Source: Desulfurococcales archaeon
GTDB taxonomy: Archaea; Thermoproteota; Thermoprotei_A; Sulfolobales; WAQK01
Direction: 5' to 3'
Length of the DNA: 64,000 nt
Assembly: GCA_027083135.1 (NCBI GenBank)
Contig: JALWQH010000052.1
Location: 43,591-107,590 of the forward strand
This document shows, piece by piece, positions 8,099-16,772 of the stretch; positions within the stretch are counted from its first letter, which is position 1; each line of letters opens with the position of its first letter. Position numbers and translations under genes: made by a program. Under the pieces are notes generated by a model. It worked only from the letters and a program-made list of their open reading frames with translations, was not told the DNA's origin and made no database searches.

Positions 8099-9178
8099 TT
8101 GCCTGCATACAGGGATAGGAGAATCAAGGTTATTGGAAAGGCAGGTGTTAATGCCCTGGTTATAGGGTATCCAGCTAACATGAGGTATCTTGTAGGAGTG
8201 GGGCTTGAGACCTATGAGAGGCCCTGCCTACTCCTGGCTAATAGGGATCACGCTATATTGCTTGCCCCTGAACTAGAGGCTGAGAGAGCTCGGAAAGCCT
8301 CCGTTAACGACTTAATACTCTATGGAGATGACGATAATCCTTATCGAATAGTGGCTGAAGCCTTGGAGGACATGGTGCCCAGGAAAGGCGTGGTAGGCTT
8401 TGACGGATGGATGCCCCTTAAACACTATATACGTATAGTGGAGAACCTGGATGTGAGGACAGTCTTGGTGGATGAGGCGCTGTATAGTGTTAGAGAGGTT
8501 AAAGATGAGGAGGAGATAAGGATTCTACGCCGATCTGCTGATCTCCTACAGGAGATCTTTGAGCGCATTCCAGGATTATTGGAGAAGGGTATAAGTGAAG
8601 CAGATCTGGCATTTGAGCTTGCAAGAATTGCTGCTGGGAGGGGGGCAGAGGATGCCCATGCACTCGTCCAGTTCGCTGAGAACTCAGCTATACCTCATCA
8701 CACGTATTCTGCGAGAACTCTGAGGCAAGGTGAACTCGTGTTGGTTGACATGGTTCTAAGCCTGAATGGATACTACTCAGATATAACCAGGATGTTCAGC
8801 CTCGGAGAGCCTCCTAGAGAAGCCGTCAAAATAGCTAGAATAGTGGGTGAGGCTAACAGGGCTGCACGGCTTAAAGCGTCACCAGGTGTTAAGGCAGGCA
8901 TAGTTGACGAGGCGGCGCGCCGCGTGATAGATACGGCAGGATATGGGGATTATTTTACTCATCGTACAGGCCATGGACTGGGATTAGAGGTTCATGAAAG
9001 ACCCTTCATAGCCCCTGGAAGCAGCGTGGTCTTATCTGAGGGAATGGTATTCACAGTGGAGCCAGGAATATATCTGACAGGACGCTTCGGGGTTAGAATA
9101 GAGGATGACGTGGTGGTCACGGAAAATGGTGTAGAGGTTCTGACAGGCAGGTTGCCTAGGAAAATAATTGCTGTCTAG
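8099..9178 (+). CDS. pepQ: Xaa-Pro dipeptidase / aminopeptidase P-like (M24B)
   Basis: A 359-residue cytosolic metallopeptidase cleaving dipeptides or peptides with proline in second position. An N-terminal creatinase-like domain (residues 1-125) is followed by the M24 catalytic domain. Metal ligands are visible: the two Asp in VDMVLSLNGYYSDITRMF, His in HRTGHGLGLEVHERP, Glu in FTVEPGIY and Glu in VRIEDDVVV. It starts with TTG, six bases after GGTGA. Its stop overlaps the convergent downstream gene by four bases. Together with carboxypeptidase Taq and the S9 enzymes it supports peptide catabolism. Confidence 0.9.
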   Translation: MPAYRDRRIKVIGKAGVNALVIGYPANMRYLVGVGLETYERPCLLLANRDHAILLAPELEAERARKASVNDLILYGDDDNPYRIVAEALEDMVPRKGVVGFDGWMPLKHYIRIVENLDVRTVLVDEALYSVREVKDEEEIRILRRSADLLQEIFERIPGLLEKGISEADLAFELARIAAGRGAEDAHALVQFAENSAIPHHTYSARTLRQGELVLVDMVLSLNGYYSDITRMFSLGEPPREAVKIARIVGEANRAARLKASPGVKAGIVDEAARRVIDTAGYGDYFTHRTGHGLGLEVHERPFIAPGSSVVLSEGMVFTVEPGIYLTGRFGVRIEDDVVVTENGVEVLTGRLPRKIIAV

Positions 9179-9741
9179 GAGCCTGGCCTGGCCCAGGGCT
9201 TCTTATTAAACATTATTTCAAGTGCTCTGAGAAAAGCATCCTCATCGTAGGCTTCATCAATTCTCCAAGGCTGCGGTTCAACCCTATAGCCTATCCTACT
9301 CCAGAAATACTGCTTCACCTCGTCCTCAGGAGCTGTTATAAGCCACGAGAGTACTGATAATTGTCTTCCAATGCTTTCCACTGAAGCCTCTCCGAATATC
9401 CGTAGAAAACCCAGCATTACTGAAGCATCTACGGGGGGCGGGGCTCTCAACCAGCTTCTAACCCAGAAGGTTTCATGAAGCCTGTGAACCCACATCTCCT
9501 TACCCTTCTTCACAGCAGGCCTTACAAAGGCCTCCCACAGTGCATCCTCAGCTACATGTGCGAGAACCCCTCCAATATAATTCTCAGGTAGTTTGAAAGC
9601 CTCGTAGAATCCTCCCCCCACCAGGTACATCCTTCTATGAAGCACAGTCTTAGCAGGCTCCAAATCACAGGCAAAGGAGATTAAAGCATCTTTCTCACTC
9701 ATAAATTTCTTTGTGAGAAGATAATGTAGGTATGTATGCAT
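9175..9741 (-). CDS. Uncharacterised 188-residue protein
   Basis: I do not recognise a family. The protein is mainly helical, with conserved-looking His and Asp residues (HTYLHYLL at the start, CDLEP, GVLAHVAEDALWEAF, VHRLHETFW). The spacing of His/Asp in helices recalls zinc-dependent all-helical hydrolases, but this is only an impression. It is convergent with the Xaa-Pro peptidase gene and lies 20 bases downstream of the stop of the GH18 gene's reading direction start region, i.e. divergent neighbours are absent and it could be the last gene of the GH18 transcript. Confidence 0.6.
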   Translation of the reverse strand: MHTYLHYLLTKKFMSEKDALISFACDLEPAKTVLHRRMYLVGGGFYEAFKLPENYIGGVLAHVAEDALWEAFVRPAVKKGKEMWVHRLHETFWVRSWLRAPPPVDASVMLGFLRIFGEASVESIGRQLSVLSWLITAPEDEVKQYFWSRIGYRVEPQPWRIDEAYDEDAFLRALEIMFNKKPWARPGS

Positions 9742-9760
9742 GAACCCTCAGCCTGTGCTT

Positions 9761-11197
9761 TCATATTGTGTTATTTTTCTTGGTGTAGTAGTATGCTGCT
9801 GCTGGTATTATGATGATTATTATGATGGTTGCAGCCCAGAGGCCAGCAGTAGAAGCACCCCTCTCAACAGTCTTGGTCAATGTGCTTATGGAAAGCGTAC
9901 TGGATACAATGGTTCTTGTCACCGTGGTTGTCTTGCTAGTTGTTGTGCCTGTACTGCTAGTGGTGGTTTTGCTGTGAGTACTAGTGGTCGGCGTGCTCGT
10001 CGTGGTTTTCATGGTAGTTGTGGTGGTCTTGCTGGTTGTGGTGGTTCTACTTGTCGCAGTACTCGTAGTCGTAGTAGTCGTGGATGCAGTGCTACTAGTA
10101 GTCGTAGTAGAAGTAGTGGAAGAAGCAGCAGTACTCGTAGTCGTTGTAGTGGTGGTGCTTGGCGTTATTTTGCCTATGAGGGTATCGTATATGGCCTTCC
10201 ATATTAGGGGATCTCCTCCGTCAAGCCTCCATACAGCCACTCCGGGGAGCTTGTATTTTCTAGCTATGATGGCCTTGTAGACCACTGTTTCATGGTCGTT
10301 GTAATATATGGCTGTAGTACCTAGATCCAGGTATTTTTCCTTGTATGTCTGGTCGAATACGGGTTTCAATCCTCTCTCTTTGATTAGGTTGGAAATGTAG
10401 TCGTACATATGCCAGTCAACAAGTTTACCGTCTTTCGTCCACTCCCATCCATAGGATGGTATGCCCATCAGGAGCTTGTTTCTGGGAATATAGTTGAGGG
10501 CATATTTTACGCAGGCTTCAACCCAGCTTGGAGGTGCTACGGGTCTGGGGACTCCTTTAAGCTCATAGTAGTCGTAGGTCATTATCATAATGTAGTCTAC
10601 CCCTGATTGTCCAAGAGCCTTGTAATCGTATGCTCCTAGGAAGCTGTTAGTCGAATATGCCATGCGTTTTGCAGCCACATCTACTGTGAGCTTGAGGCCT
10701 GCCTTATGGAATACGTAGGCTAGTCTGCTTAGAAACTGGGCGAAAGTCTGAGCGTCTTCAAGCATAGGGGCTTCGAAATCTATGTTAAAGCCATTATACC
10801 CGTAGGTCTGTGCTATTTTTATCAGGGTGCTTGAGAAGTTATGGAAGGCTGCTGGATTAGTGAAAAGCTGATGCATTCTTTCAGGCACGTTGCTTACAAC
10901 CATTGGGTGAATCTTTATCCCATACTGGGAGGCCAGGTTGATCAGGTTTAGATCATTAGCACCGCGATCAGTGAATACCCCTATGCTTCCATTATCCTTG
11001 AGGACGAACCAATCGGGCGATATCCAGCTTATGTACTCATGGTTCTCCTTGATCACATCATATACCTGGGGAGTAACCTTGTAGATCCATGCTACTACTA
11101 GGGGCTTAGTCGAGCTGCTGGCTCCATAGGTTAGGTGTATTCCCGGTGCTAGGGAGATCATTATAAGGACAGCCAGCATACACGCATACTTGAACAC
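9761..11197 (-). CDS. Surface-anchored GH18-like glycosidase
   Basis: 478 residues: a signal peptide (1-25), a GH18-type TIM barrel (~30-345), a Thr/Ser-rich stalk (~350-440) and a C-terminal membrane helix with a basic tail. The catalytic region reads YNGFNIDFEAP, keeping the essential Asp-x-Glu end of the GH18 DxxDxDxE motif while the two earlier Asp are Asn; MIMTYDYYELKG is the downstream conserved Tyr/Asp strand. It resembles the spore-type YdhD/CwlN-like group, which attacks GlcNAc linkages in peptidoglycan or related chains. GTG start with AGGGTG upstream. It is divergent from the ABC importer operon across an operator-like repeat. Confidence 0.82.
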   Translation of the reverse strand: MFKYACMLAVLIMISLAPGIHLTYGASSSTKPLVVAWIYKVTPQVYDVIKENHEYISWISPDWFVLKDNGSIGVFTDRGANDLNLINLASQYGIKIHPMVVSNVPERMHQLFTNPAAFHNFSSTLIKIAQTYGYNGFNIDFEAPMLEDAQTFAQFLSRLAYVFHKAGLKLTVDVAAKRMAYSTNSFLGAYDYKALGQSGVDYIMIMTYDYYELKGVPRPVAPPSWVEACVKYALNYIPRNKLLMGIPSYGWEWTKDGKLVDWHMYDYISNLIKERGLKPVFDQTYKEKYLDLGTTAIYYNDHETVVYKAIIARKYKLPGVAVWRLDGGDPLIWKAIYDTLIGKITPSTTTTTTTSTAASSTTSTTTTSSTASTTTTTTSTATSRTTTTSKTTTTTMKTTTSTPTTSTHSKTTTSSTGTTTSKTTTVTRTIVSSTLSISTLTKTVERGASTAGLWAATIIIIIIIPAAAYYYTKKNNTI

Positions 11198-11230
11198 AGC
11201 TCTACACCCTGATAGGATAGGGAGGGGTGA

Positions 11231-11257
11231 GTAAAGTATCTTGAATAATTACTTTAC
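11231..11257. promoter_or_regulatory. Operator-like inverted repeat in the GH18 / ABC divergent promoter
   Basis: GTAAAGTA (11231-11238) and TACTTTAC (11250-11257) are perfect 8-base arms with an 11-base centre holding an A/T-rich box at the expected TATA distance for the leftward GH18 transcript. A bound regulator would cover that box. Confidence 0.5.
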
Positions 11258-11286
11258 ATGTATGGAACTTGTTGTTCTTGACACTA

Positions 11287-11341
11287 CTTTATTTAGAGTC
11301 AGGGAATACGCTCTAAAAGAACAGGGTAATAGTGGGAGGTG
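11287..11341 (+). promoter_or_regulatory. TATA box and Shine-Dalgarno of the ABC importer operon
   Basis: CTTTATTTAGA near 11287-11297 is the best TATA candidate; a start about 26 bases on would give a short leader containing GGGAGGTG (11334-11341). That Shine-Dalgarno covers the GTG start given in the ORF track and fits a TTG at 11351. Confidence 0.5.
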
Positions 11342-11350
11342 TGTGGGTTC

Positions 11351-13255
11351 TTGATTAAGGATAGGATAAAAATAATCGGTATGAGTGTAATACTAGCAGT
11401 AATGCTGTTGTCCTTGATCTCCCCCTCCATAGCTCATGCACAGCAGAAAGAGACAGTATTGAAGGTTGGTATTCCTGGAGAGATCGATAACTTCAACCCG
11501 CTCATAGGGCTCTTCGGCGCAGCAGGCTATATTAGAGGCCTGCTGTTCGATACACTGCTCATAATGCCATCTAATAGGAGCTACTGCCCCTGGCTTGCTC
11601 AGAGTTGGACGGTTAACGAGAAGAACTTGACAATAACCTTTAAGCTCCGCCCCAACCTGAAATGGCATGACGGCCAGCCGCTGACAGCTAAGGATGTTGA
11701 GTTCACATTCAACCTAATCATAAACTCCAAGTACACGCCTAAGCTGGATAGATGGAACCTCCACAACTACATAGCCTATGTTAAGGCTATTGACAACCGT
11801 ACTGTGGTCTTCAAGCTGAAGGAGCCGTTTGCTCCTATCCTATGGTACATAGGCCTGTTAATACCTGTGCTACCCGAACATATTTGGAGCAAAGTTGATC
11901 CAACAACGTTTAAGAACACGGAGCATCCTATTGGAAGCGGTCCATTCAAGTTTGTGAAGTATACTCCAGGCGTATCAGTAGAGCTTGAGGCGTTCGATGA
12001 CTATTTTGCAGGCCGCCCCAAGATAGACAAGTTGATCATAGGACTATATAAGAGCACTGACAGCGTCCTGCTAGACCTTCAGGCAGGAGCCATAGACGCT
12101 ATTGCAGGCATGACTGTGGCCCCGGAGCTTGTGCCAACACTACTCAAGGATCCCCATATAAGAGTAGTGATAAGGCCTGACCTAGGATACATAAGGTTCA
12201 TGGGCTTCAACCTAGACAAATATCCCTTCAATGTGAGGGAGTTCAGGGAAGCCGTGGCATACGCCATAGATAAAGACTATATTGTTAAGACAGTTATGCT
12301 AGGATATGCTGACCCTGCAGCAGATGGCTGGGTTCAGCCGATCCAGGGCATATGGTATAATAAGGCCATAGGCTATAGGAAGCAGAATCTCACTAAGGCT
12401 ATGCAGATACTTGACTCCATAGGCTTCATAGATAGGGATGGAGACGGTATAAGGGAGACGCCTAATGGCACTAAGCTAGAGTTCACGCTGTTGACGCTGG
12501 CAGGCAGAACAGAGTTCGAGAGGACTGCTGAGATAATTGCAAACTGGCTTAACCAGATAGGAATAAAGGTGAAGGTTGAGGCCTATAGCCTTGGCACAGT
12601 AGACCATAAGGAGGGTGTAGGAGACTTCGACATGGGACTCATGGGTGTGGGAGGCCTTACAGCTGAGATAGATTACTATCTATACCCAAGGTTCCACAGC
12701 AGCGGCGCACCACCCATAGGCAAGTATGCGCCTAGAAACTGGTTTAGATATAGGAACCCTGAGGTAGACAAGCTGCTAGAGGAGCAGAGAACAGAGCTTA
12801 ACCTCACTAAGAGGATACAGATAGTCTACAAGATACAGGAGATCATAGCCCACGACATACCAGTAGTGACACTATATGTGAAGAGATATGTAACCGCCTA
12901 TAGGACTGACCGCTTCGTCAACTGGAATGAGAAGGAAGGACCTGCAAGCAAGCTATCACTACTGCAGGTTAAGCCTAGGGGGCCAGCAACAGTAACAACA
13001 ACTAAGACAGCCACCTCTGTGACAACCTCAGTTGTCACAACAAGCAAGGTCTACACAACTGTTGTAAAGACAACGATAAGCGGCACACCTACAACCGTTG
13101 TTAAGACCATGACCTCTGCCACAACCTATACGACCACAGTGCCAGTAACCTACACTAAGAAGACGGGGATAAGCACCGCTGCGGCCATAGGAATCGCAAT
13201 AATAATAGCAATAATTGCCGCAGCAATAGCATACTGGGCTGCTAAACGGGGATAA
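11351..13255 (+). CDS. Dpp/Opp-type ABC transporter, surface-anchored substrate-binding protein
   Basis: About 634 residues of the SBP_bac_5 family: signal peptide (ending near AHAQ), then LKVGIPGEIDNFNPLIG, the typical WHDGQPLTAKDVEFTF motif, and GSGPFKF. A Thr/Ser/Val-rich stalk (~545-605) and a C-terminal membrane helix anchor it to the cell surface. The family binds oligopeptides and, in several thermophiles, cello-, manno- or chito-oligosaccharides. I choose TTG 11351 as start because GGGAGGTG overlaps the upstream GTG. Two permease genes follow in the same direction; no ATPase gene does. Confidence 0.88.
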   Translation: MIKDRIKIIGMSVILAVMLLSLISPSIAHAQQKETVLKVGIPGEIDNFNPLIGLFGAAGYIRGLLFDTLLIMPSNRSYCPWLAQSWTVNEKNLTITFKLRPNLKWHDGQPLTAKDVEFTFNLIINSKYTPKLDRWNLHNYIAYVKAIDNRTVVFKLKEPFAPILWYIGLLIPVLPEHIWSKVDPTTFKNTEHPIGSGPFKFVKYTPGVSVELEAFDDYFAGRPKIDKLIIGLYKSTDSVLLDLQAGAIDAIAGMTVAPELVPTLLKDPHIRVVIRPDLGYIRFMGFNLDKYPFNVREFREAVAYAIDKDYIVKTVMLGYADPAADGWVQPIQGIWYNKAIGYRKQNLTKAMQILDSIGFIDRDGDGIRETPNGTKLEFTLLTLAGRTEFERTAEIIANWLNQIGIKVKVEAYSLGTVDHKEGVGDFDMGLMGVGGLTAEIDYYLYPRFHSSGAPPIGKYAPRNWFRYRNPEVDKLLEEQRTELNLTKRIQIVYKIQEIIAHDIPVVTLYVKRYVTAYRTDRFVNWNEKEGPASKLSLLQVKPRGPATVTTTKTATSVTTSVVTTSKVYTTVVKTTISGTPTTVVKTMTSATTYTTTVPVTYTKKTGISTAAAIGIAIIIAIIAAAIAYWAAKRG

Positions 13256-13266
13256 GATAGCCTGGT

Positions 13267-14256
13267 GTGAGGGAGACTCCCAAAATGCCATCCTCTTTTT
13301 TGGTACGGAGGTCAATTAGACTCATCATAACATTCTTCATTATAGTTATCCTAGACTTCCTTCTCCCCAGGCTTATGCCTGGAAACCCTGTGGCAATACT
13401 CGTCAAGCAGAGCGGGCTGCCGGACTCAGCTATCCAGCAGCTCACAAAGCAGTTTGAACTGGATAAACCTTTGTATGATCAGTTCATAGCATACATAGTT
13501 AACCTCTTCAAAGGTAACTGGGGGTATAGTTACAGGTATTATCCTACACCGGTGAAGGACCTGATATTTCAGAGGCTTCCATGGACGCTCCTGCTGCTCG
13601 GCACGTCCTCGATAACCGTCTTTCTCTTCGGCGTTTTTCAAGGCTTTCTGGCAGGATGGAGACATGGAACCAAGACTGATTCAACCATAACGCTCGTAGC
13701 GGTCCTAGTATACGCTATACCCTACTACTGGCTTGCACTAGTGCTTCAATACTTCTTCGGATACAAGCTTAAATGGCTGCCTACATCTCAGGCCTTAACG
13801 TTTGGAGCAGTATATCATAATTTCCTAGACTATGCCTTAGATGTGGCTCGGCACCTTGTGCTGCCTGTAACAGCTATAACGCTCACAGCATATGCTGCAT
13901 ACACGCTTGTTACGAGAAACACCATGATAGATGTGCTTGGAGAGGACTTCATAGTCACAGCTAAGGCTAAGGGTCTTCCTGAGAGGAAAGTTATGTGGCA
14001 TGCTGCTAGGAATGCTATGCTACCCCCTGTCACTATGCTGGCAATAAGGCTTGGACACATGGTTGGGGGAGCAGTATTCACGGAGACAGTGTTCTCGTAT
14101 CCCGGAGTAGGGCTACTCATCTATGAATCAATAATCTACAAAGACTACCCGGTGCTTAACGCTGCATTCTTCATTCTAGCTATAACCGTGATCATTGCCA
14201 ACTTCATAGCAGACCTGCTATATGCATGGCTTGACCCCAGGGTGAGATATAGATGA
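13267..14256 (+). CDS. Dpp/Opp-type ABC transporter permease (DppB-like)
   Basis: 329 residues with six predicted membrane helices. An N-terminal helix precedes the conserved loop LLPRLMPGNPVAILVKQSGL, and the C-terminal half carries the EAA-type coupling loop DFIVTAKAKGLPERKVMWHAARNAMLP. It is the first permease of the importer, twelve bases after the binding-protein gene, and overlaps the second permease gene by four bases. GTG 13267 is the listed start; ATG 13285 is an alternative. Confidence 0.92.
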   Translation: MRETPKMPSSFLVRRSIRLIITFFIIVILDFLLPRLMPGNPVAILVKQSGLPDSAIQQLTKQFELDKPLYDQFIAYIVNLFKGNWGYSYRYYPTPVKDLIFQRLPWTLLLLGTSSITVFLFGVFQGFLAGWRHGTKTDSTITLVAVLVYAIPYYWLALVLQYFFGYKLKWLPTSQALTFGAVYHNFLDYALDVARHLVLPVTAITLTAYAAYTLVTRNTMIDVLGEDFIVTAKAKGLPERKVMWHAARNAMLPPVTMLAIRLGHMVGGAVFTETVFSYPGVGLLIYESIIYKDYPVLNAAFFILAITVIIANFIADLLYAWLDPRVRYR

Positions 14257-15149
14257 CCAGGATCACGCTGAGCGAGGAGAGAAAGGAGAGCATTACCAAG
14301 CTTCTACATGGACTATACTATATCTTCATAAAGGATAAAAAGGGCTTACTAGGCTTCACCATAATTATGGGCTTCGCCATAATAGCTATCTTTGCTCCCC
14401 AGCTAGCCCCCTATAATCCGCGTGCAATGATTGGAAGGCCGTTTGAGCCTCCCAGCCACAAGCATCTCCTAGGAACCAATGATGTTGGGCAGGATATTCT
14501 CAGCGAAGTCATATATGGGACAAGGGTGAGCTTCTATGTGGGGCTGACAGCCCCTACGATATCCACTATAATAGGCCTTCTCCTAGGTCTGGCTGCAGGG
14601 TACATGGGTGGCAAGATCGATGAGCTTATCTCAGGCTCCATAGACGTGATGTTAGCCATACCTGGCTTACCATTAATCATAATACTTGCAGCGTATCTGG
14701 GGCAGAGCCTCAACAACATTATACTAGTATTAGCGATAACAGGCTGGGTAGGTGTGGCTAGAGTCGTACGATCTCAGGTTCTAAGCATAAAGGAAAGACT
14801 ATATGTTGAGGCTGCAAGAGCGGTAGGTGCAAGTGACTCTAGGATCATGCTTAACCACATTCTTCCCAACGTAATGCCCCTTATGGCTGCCTATGTGATC
14901 CTAGGGGCAACCAGCGCTATACTGACTGAGGCTGGGCTAAGCTTTCTAGGACTAGGCGATCCCACGGCTATTAGCTGGGGCCAGATACTTCACCATGCGC
15001 AAGTGAAGCATGCTCTTCAGCTTGGATTATGGTTGTGGGCCATAGTGCCAGGCTTAATGATAGCTCTAATGGGAATGGGCTTCACGCTGCTAGGCATGTC
15101 GATGGAGGAGTACCTTAACCCCAGGCTTAGAAGCTACCAGGCAGCCTAG
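14253..15149 (+). CDS. Dpp/Opp-type ABC transporter permease (DppC-like)
   Basis: 298 residues with the DppC layout: an N-terminal membrane helix, the LAPYNPRAMIGRPFEPPSHKHLLGTNDVGQDILS periplasm-side motif, then five helices and the coupling loop YVEAARAVGASDSRIMLNHILPNVMP. The ATG overlaps the previous stop by four bases, so the two permeases are coupled. The operon ends here: the facing gene is on the other strand, and the two ATP-binding subunits expected for this family must be encoded elsewhere. Confidence 0.92.
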   Translation: MTRITLSEERKESITKLLHGLYYIFIKDKKGLLGFTIIMGFAIIAIFAPQLAPYNPRAMIGRPFEPPSHKHLLGTNDVGQDILSEVIYGTRVSFYVGLTAPTISTIIGLLLGLAAGYMGGKIDELISGSIDVMLAIPGLPLIIILAAYLGQSLNNIILVLAITGWVGVARVVRSQVLSIKERLYVEAARAVGASDSRIMLNHILPNVMPLMAAYVILGATSAILTEAGLSFLGLGDPTAISWGQILHHAQVKHALQLGLWLWAIVPGLMIALMGMGFTLLGMSMEEYLNPRLRSYQAA

Positions 15150-15151
15150 CC

Positions 15152-16690
15152 CTAATCATTAAAACAAGTATGTCCTGAAGGAAGTTTTTCGCTTAAAGTT
15201 ATGGGTAGCCTGCCTTTAGGCCTGCATCTCCCTTTAATCAGGTTGAAGAGCGCTTTCAGGGAACAATACCTGTAGCTGTAAGCTGCTACTACAACCTTAT
15301 ATCCGCTTAGATCTACTTGTCTAAGCCACACAGGATTTCCAAGCGATACCAGCATCCATCCTCTGGGCGGAAGCCTTGATAAATCCCCGGCCGAATAGAA
15401 TAACACTATCATTCTCTCAGGCTCTAGTTTCCCTGCACCTAGCCTGACGCACTCAGCCTTTATTCCCGTCTCACGAGCGATGCCGCACGCCGATATAACT
15501 CCTCCGGCTCCTGCTACGGGTGAAGGGGCGTTAAGCCTAGGAGGATAGGTTATCAGAGGCTTTGAGGGAGGATTACCGAGTTTGCTGCATCCTCTAATTA
15601 CCGTGAGAGCCCTGCAGGCCTGCTCAACGCATTTTTCAACATGTTTCTTGGAGCCTACTATTTCTTCAGGCCTGCTTGAAGGCTTTATTCTTAGCCGCTT
15701 GGCCAGCATCTCCCTCCTAGTAATGCTGGCCTTCAGCCTATCCTCATCTACGTCTCCTCTCAGAACCAGTTTAAGCATTCTGTCATAGGCTCTCTTCTGA
15801 ACCCTGAGCGTATGGGAGAACATTATTATGTCTAGGCCTGCCTTTAATGCCAGGTCTACTATCTGCTCTGGAGTATACCTGGATGCCACGGCCTTCATCT
15901 CCATGCAGTCTGATACTATTAGGCCGTTAAACCCCATGTCTCTAACCATGTTTACAGCCCTGGCCGAGAGACTTGCAGGAACCTTTGAGTCAATCGCATC
16001 CACGAGTATGTGTCCAAGCATGACTGCATCAACTCCTCTCCGCACAGCGTATCTGAAGGGGGCTACATGCTCCTCCAGCTCTAATGCACTTAGCCTCACC
16101 CTAGGTAGATCATAGTGTGAATCAATGATCGTTGATCCATGGCCGGGGAAATGCTTGGCAGTAGCACCTACGCCTGAGGAGTGCAGCCCTTCTATGAAGG
16201 CTGCCCCCAGCTTTGATACGAGTTCAGGGTTCTCTCCAAAGCTTCTTTCGCTCACAACGCTGCTTTCAGGCTCCTTAAGCACATCGAGGACTGGTGCCAG
16301 ATCTAAGTTTATACCCATTGCTGCAAGCTCTCTTCCAATGATCCCTCCAGCCTGCCTCGCCTCGCTCTCCAAGCCTATAGCCCCTAAAGCCATGTTTCCA
16401 GGCATAGGTGTAGTGTACCTAGGCATTCTGAGAACCATTCCACCCTCCTGGTCAACCATTATGAGGGCTCCGCTAAGCCCCCGGCTCCTCACGTGCTCAT
16501 CAATGCTTCTAGTGAGAATTGAGACCTGCCGAGGATCTCGGAGATTCCTATTGAATAAGACTATGTTAGGTATATTCCACTCGGCAATGACCCGGCGTGC
16601 ATGATCGTCTTTCAGGCTTACTCCATCGAAGCCGAAGGCAAGCATACTACCCGCAATATCCTCGGGTTCAAAAATACCCGTGGACCTCAC
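15152..16690 (-). CDS. nagZ: GH3 beta-N-acetylglucosaminidase, NagZ type
   Basis: A 512-residue cytosolic enzyme of glycoside hydrolase family 3. The N-terminal barrel carries MVDQEGGMVLRM, then KHFPGHGSTIIDSHYDLP, which contains the His/Asp acid-base dyad special to the NagZ group, and the nucleophile strand GLIVSDCMEMKA. A shorter C-terminal domain follows. NagZ enzymes remove GlcNAc from chito-oligosaccharides or from muropeptides. No signal peptide, so it would act on imported material. Start is GTG, five bases after a perfect 22-base palindrome. Its context with GH18 and an oligosaccharide-type importer supports amino-sugar use. Confidence 0.85.
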   Translation of the reverse strand: MRSTGIFEPEDIAGSMLAFGFDGVSLKDDHARRVIAEWNIPNIVLFNRNLRDPRQVSILTRSIDEHVRSRGLSGALIMVDQEGGMVLRMPRYTTPMPGNMALGAIGLESEARQAGGIIGRELAAMGINLDLAPVLDVLKEPESSVVSERSFGENPELVSKLGAAFIEGLHSSGVGATAKHFPGHGSTIIDSHYDLPRVRLSALELEEHVAPFRYAVRRGVDAVMLGHILVDAIDSKVPASLSARAVNMVRDMGFNGLIVSDCMEMKAVASRYTPEQIVDLALKAGLDIIMFSHTLRVQKRAYDRMLKLVLRGDVDEDRLKASITRREMLAKRLRIKPSSRPEEIVGSKKHVEKCVEQACRALTVIRGCSKLGNPPSKPLITYPPRLNAPSPVAGAGGVISACGIARETGIKAECVRLGAGKLEPERMIVLFYSAGDLSRLPPRGWMLVSLGNPVWLRQVDLSGYKVVVAAYSYRYCSLKALFNLIKGRCRPKGRLPITLSEKLPSGHTCFND

Positions 16691-16694
16691 CTCT

Positions 16695-16716
16695 CATGCA
16701 CAGTATACTGTGCATG
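16695..16716. promoter_or_regulatory. Perfect 22-base palindrome, probable operator
   Basis: CATGCACAGTATACTGTGCATG reads the same on both strands. It sits between the divergent GH3 and AbrB-PhoU genes, just before the GH3 start codon and next to an A/T-rich box (about 16726-16741, CTTTTAATTTTATAT) that could serve as TATA for either direction. A dimeric repressor bound here would block the start of the GH3 transcript. The AbrB-domain protein next door is one candidate binder. Confidence 0.65.
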
Positions 16717-16772
16717 CTATTTTGCTTTTAATTTTATATGCCATGCTACATTAGGTTTTTACATGGGTTACA

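Noticed and set aside
9740-10280. Plus-strand ORFs rich in Ser/Arg/Val opposite the GH18 stalk
   Set aside because: They are the antisense of the Thr-rich stalk; low complexity arises from the repeated ACN codons.
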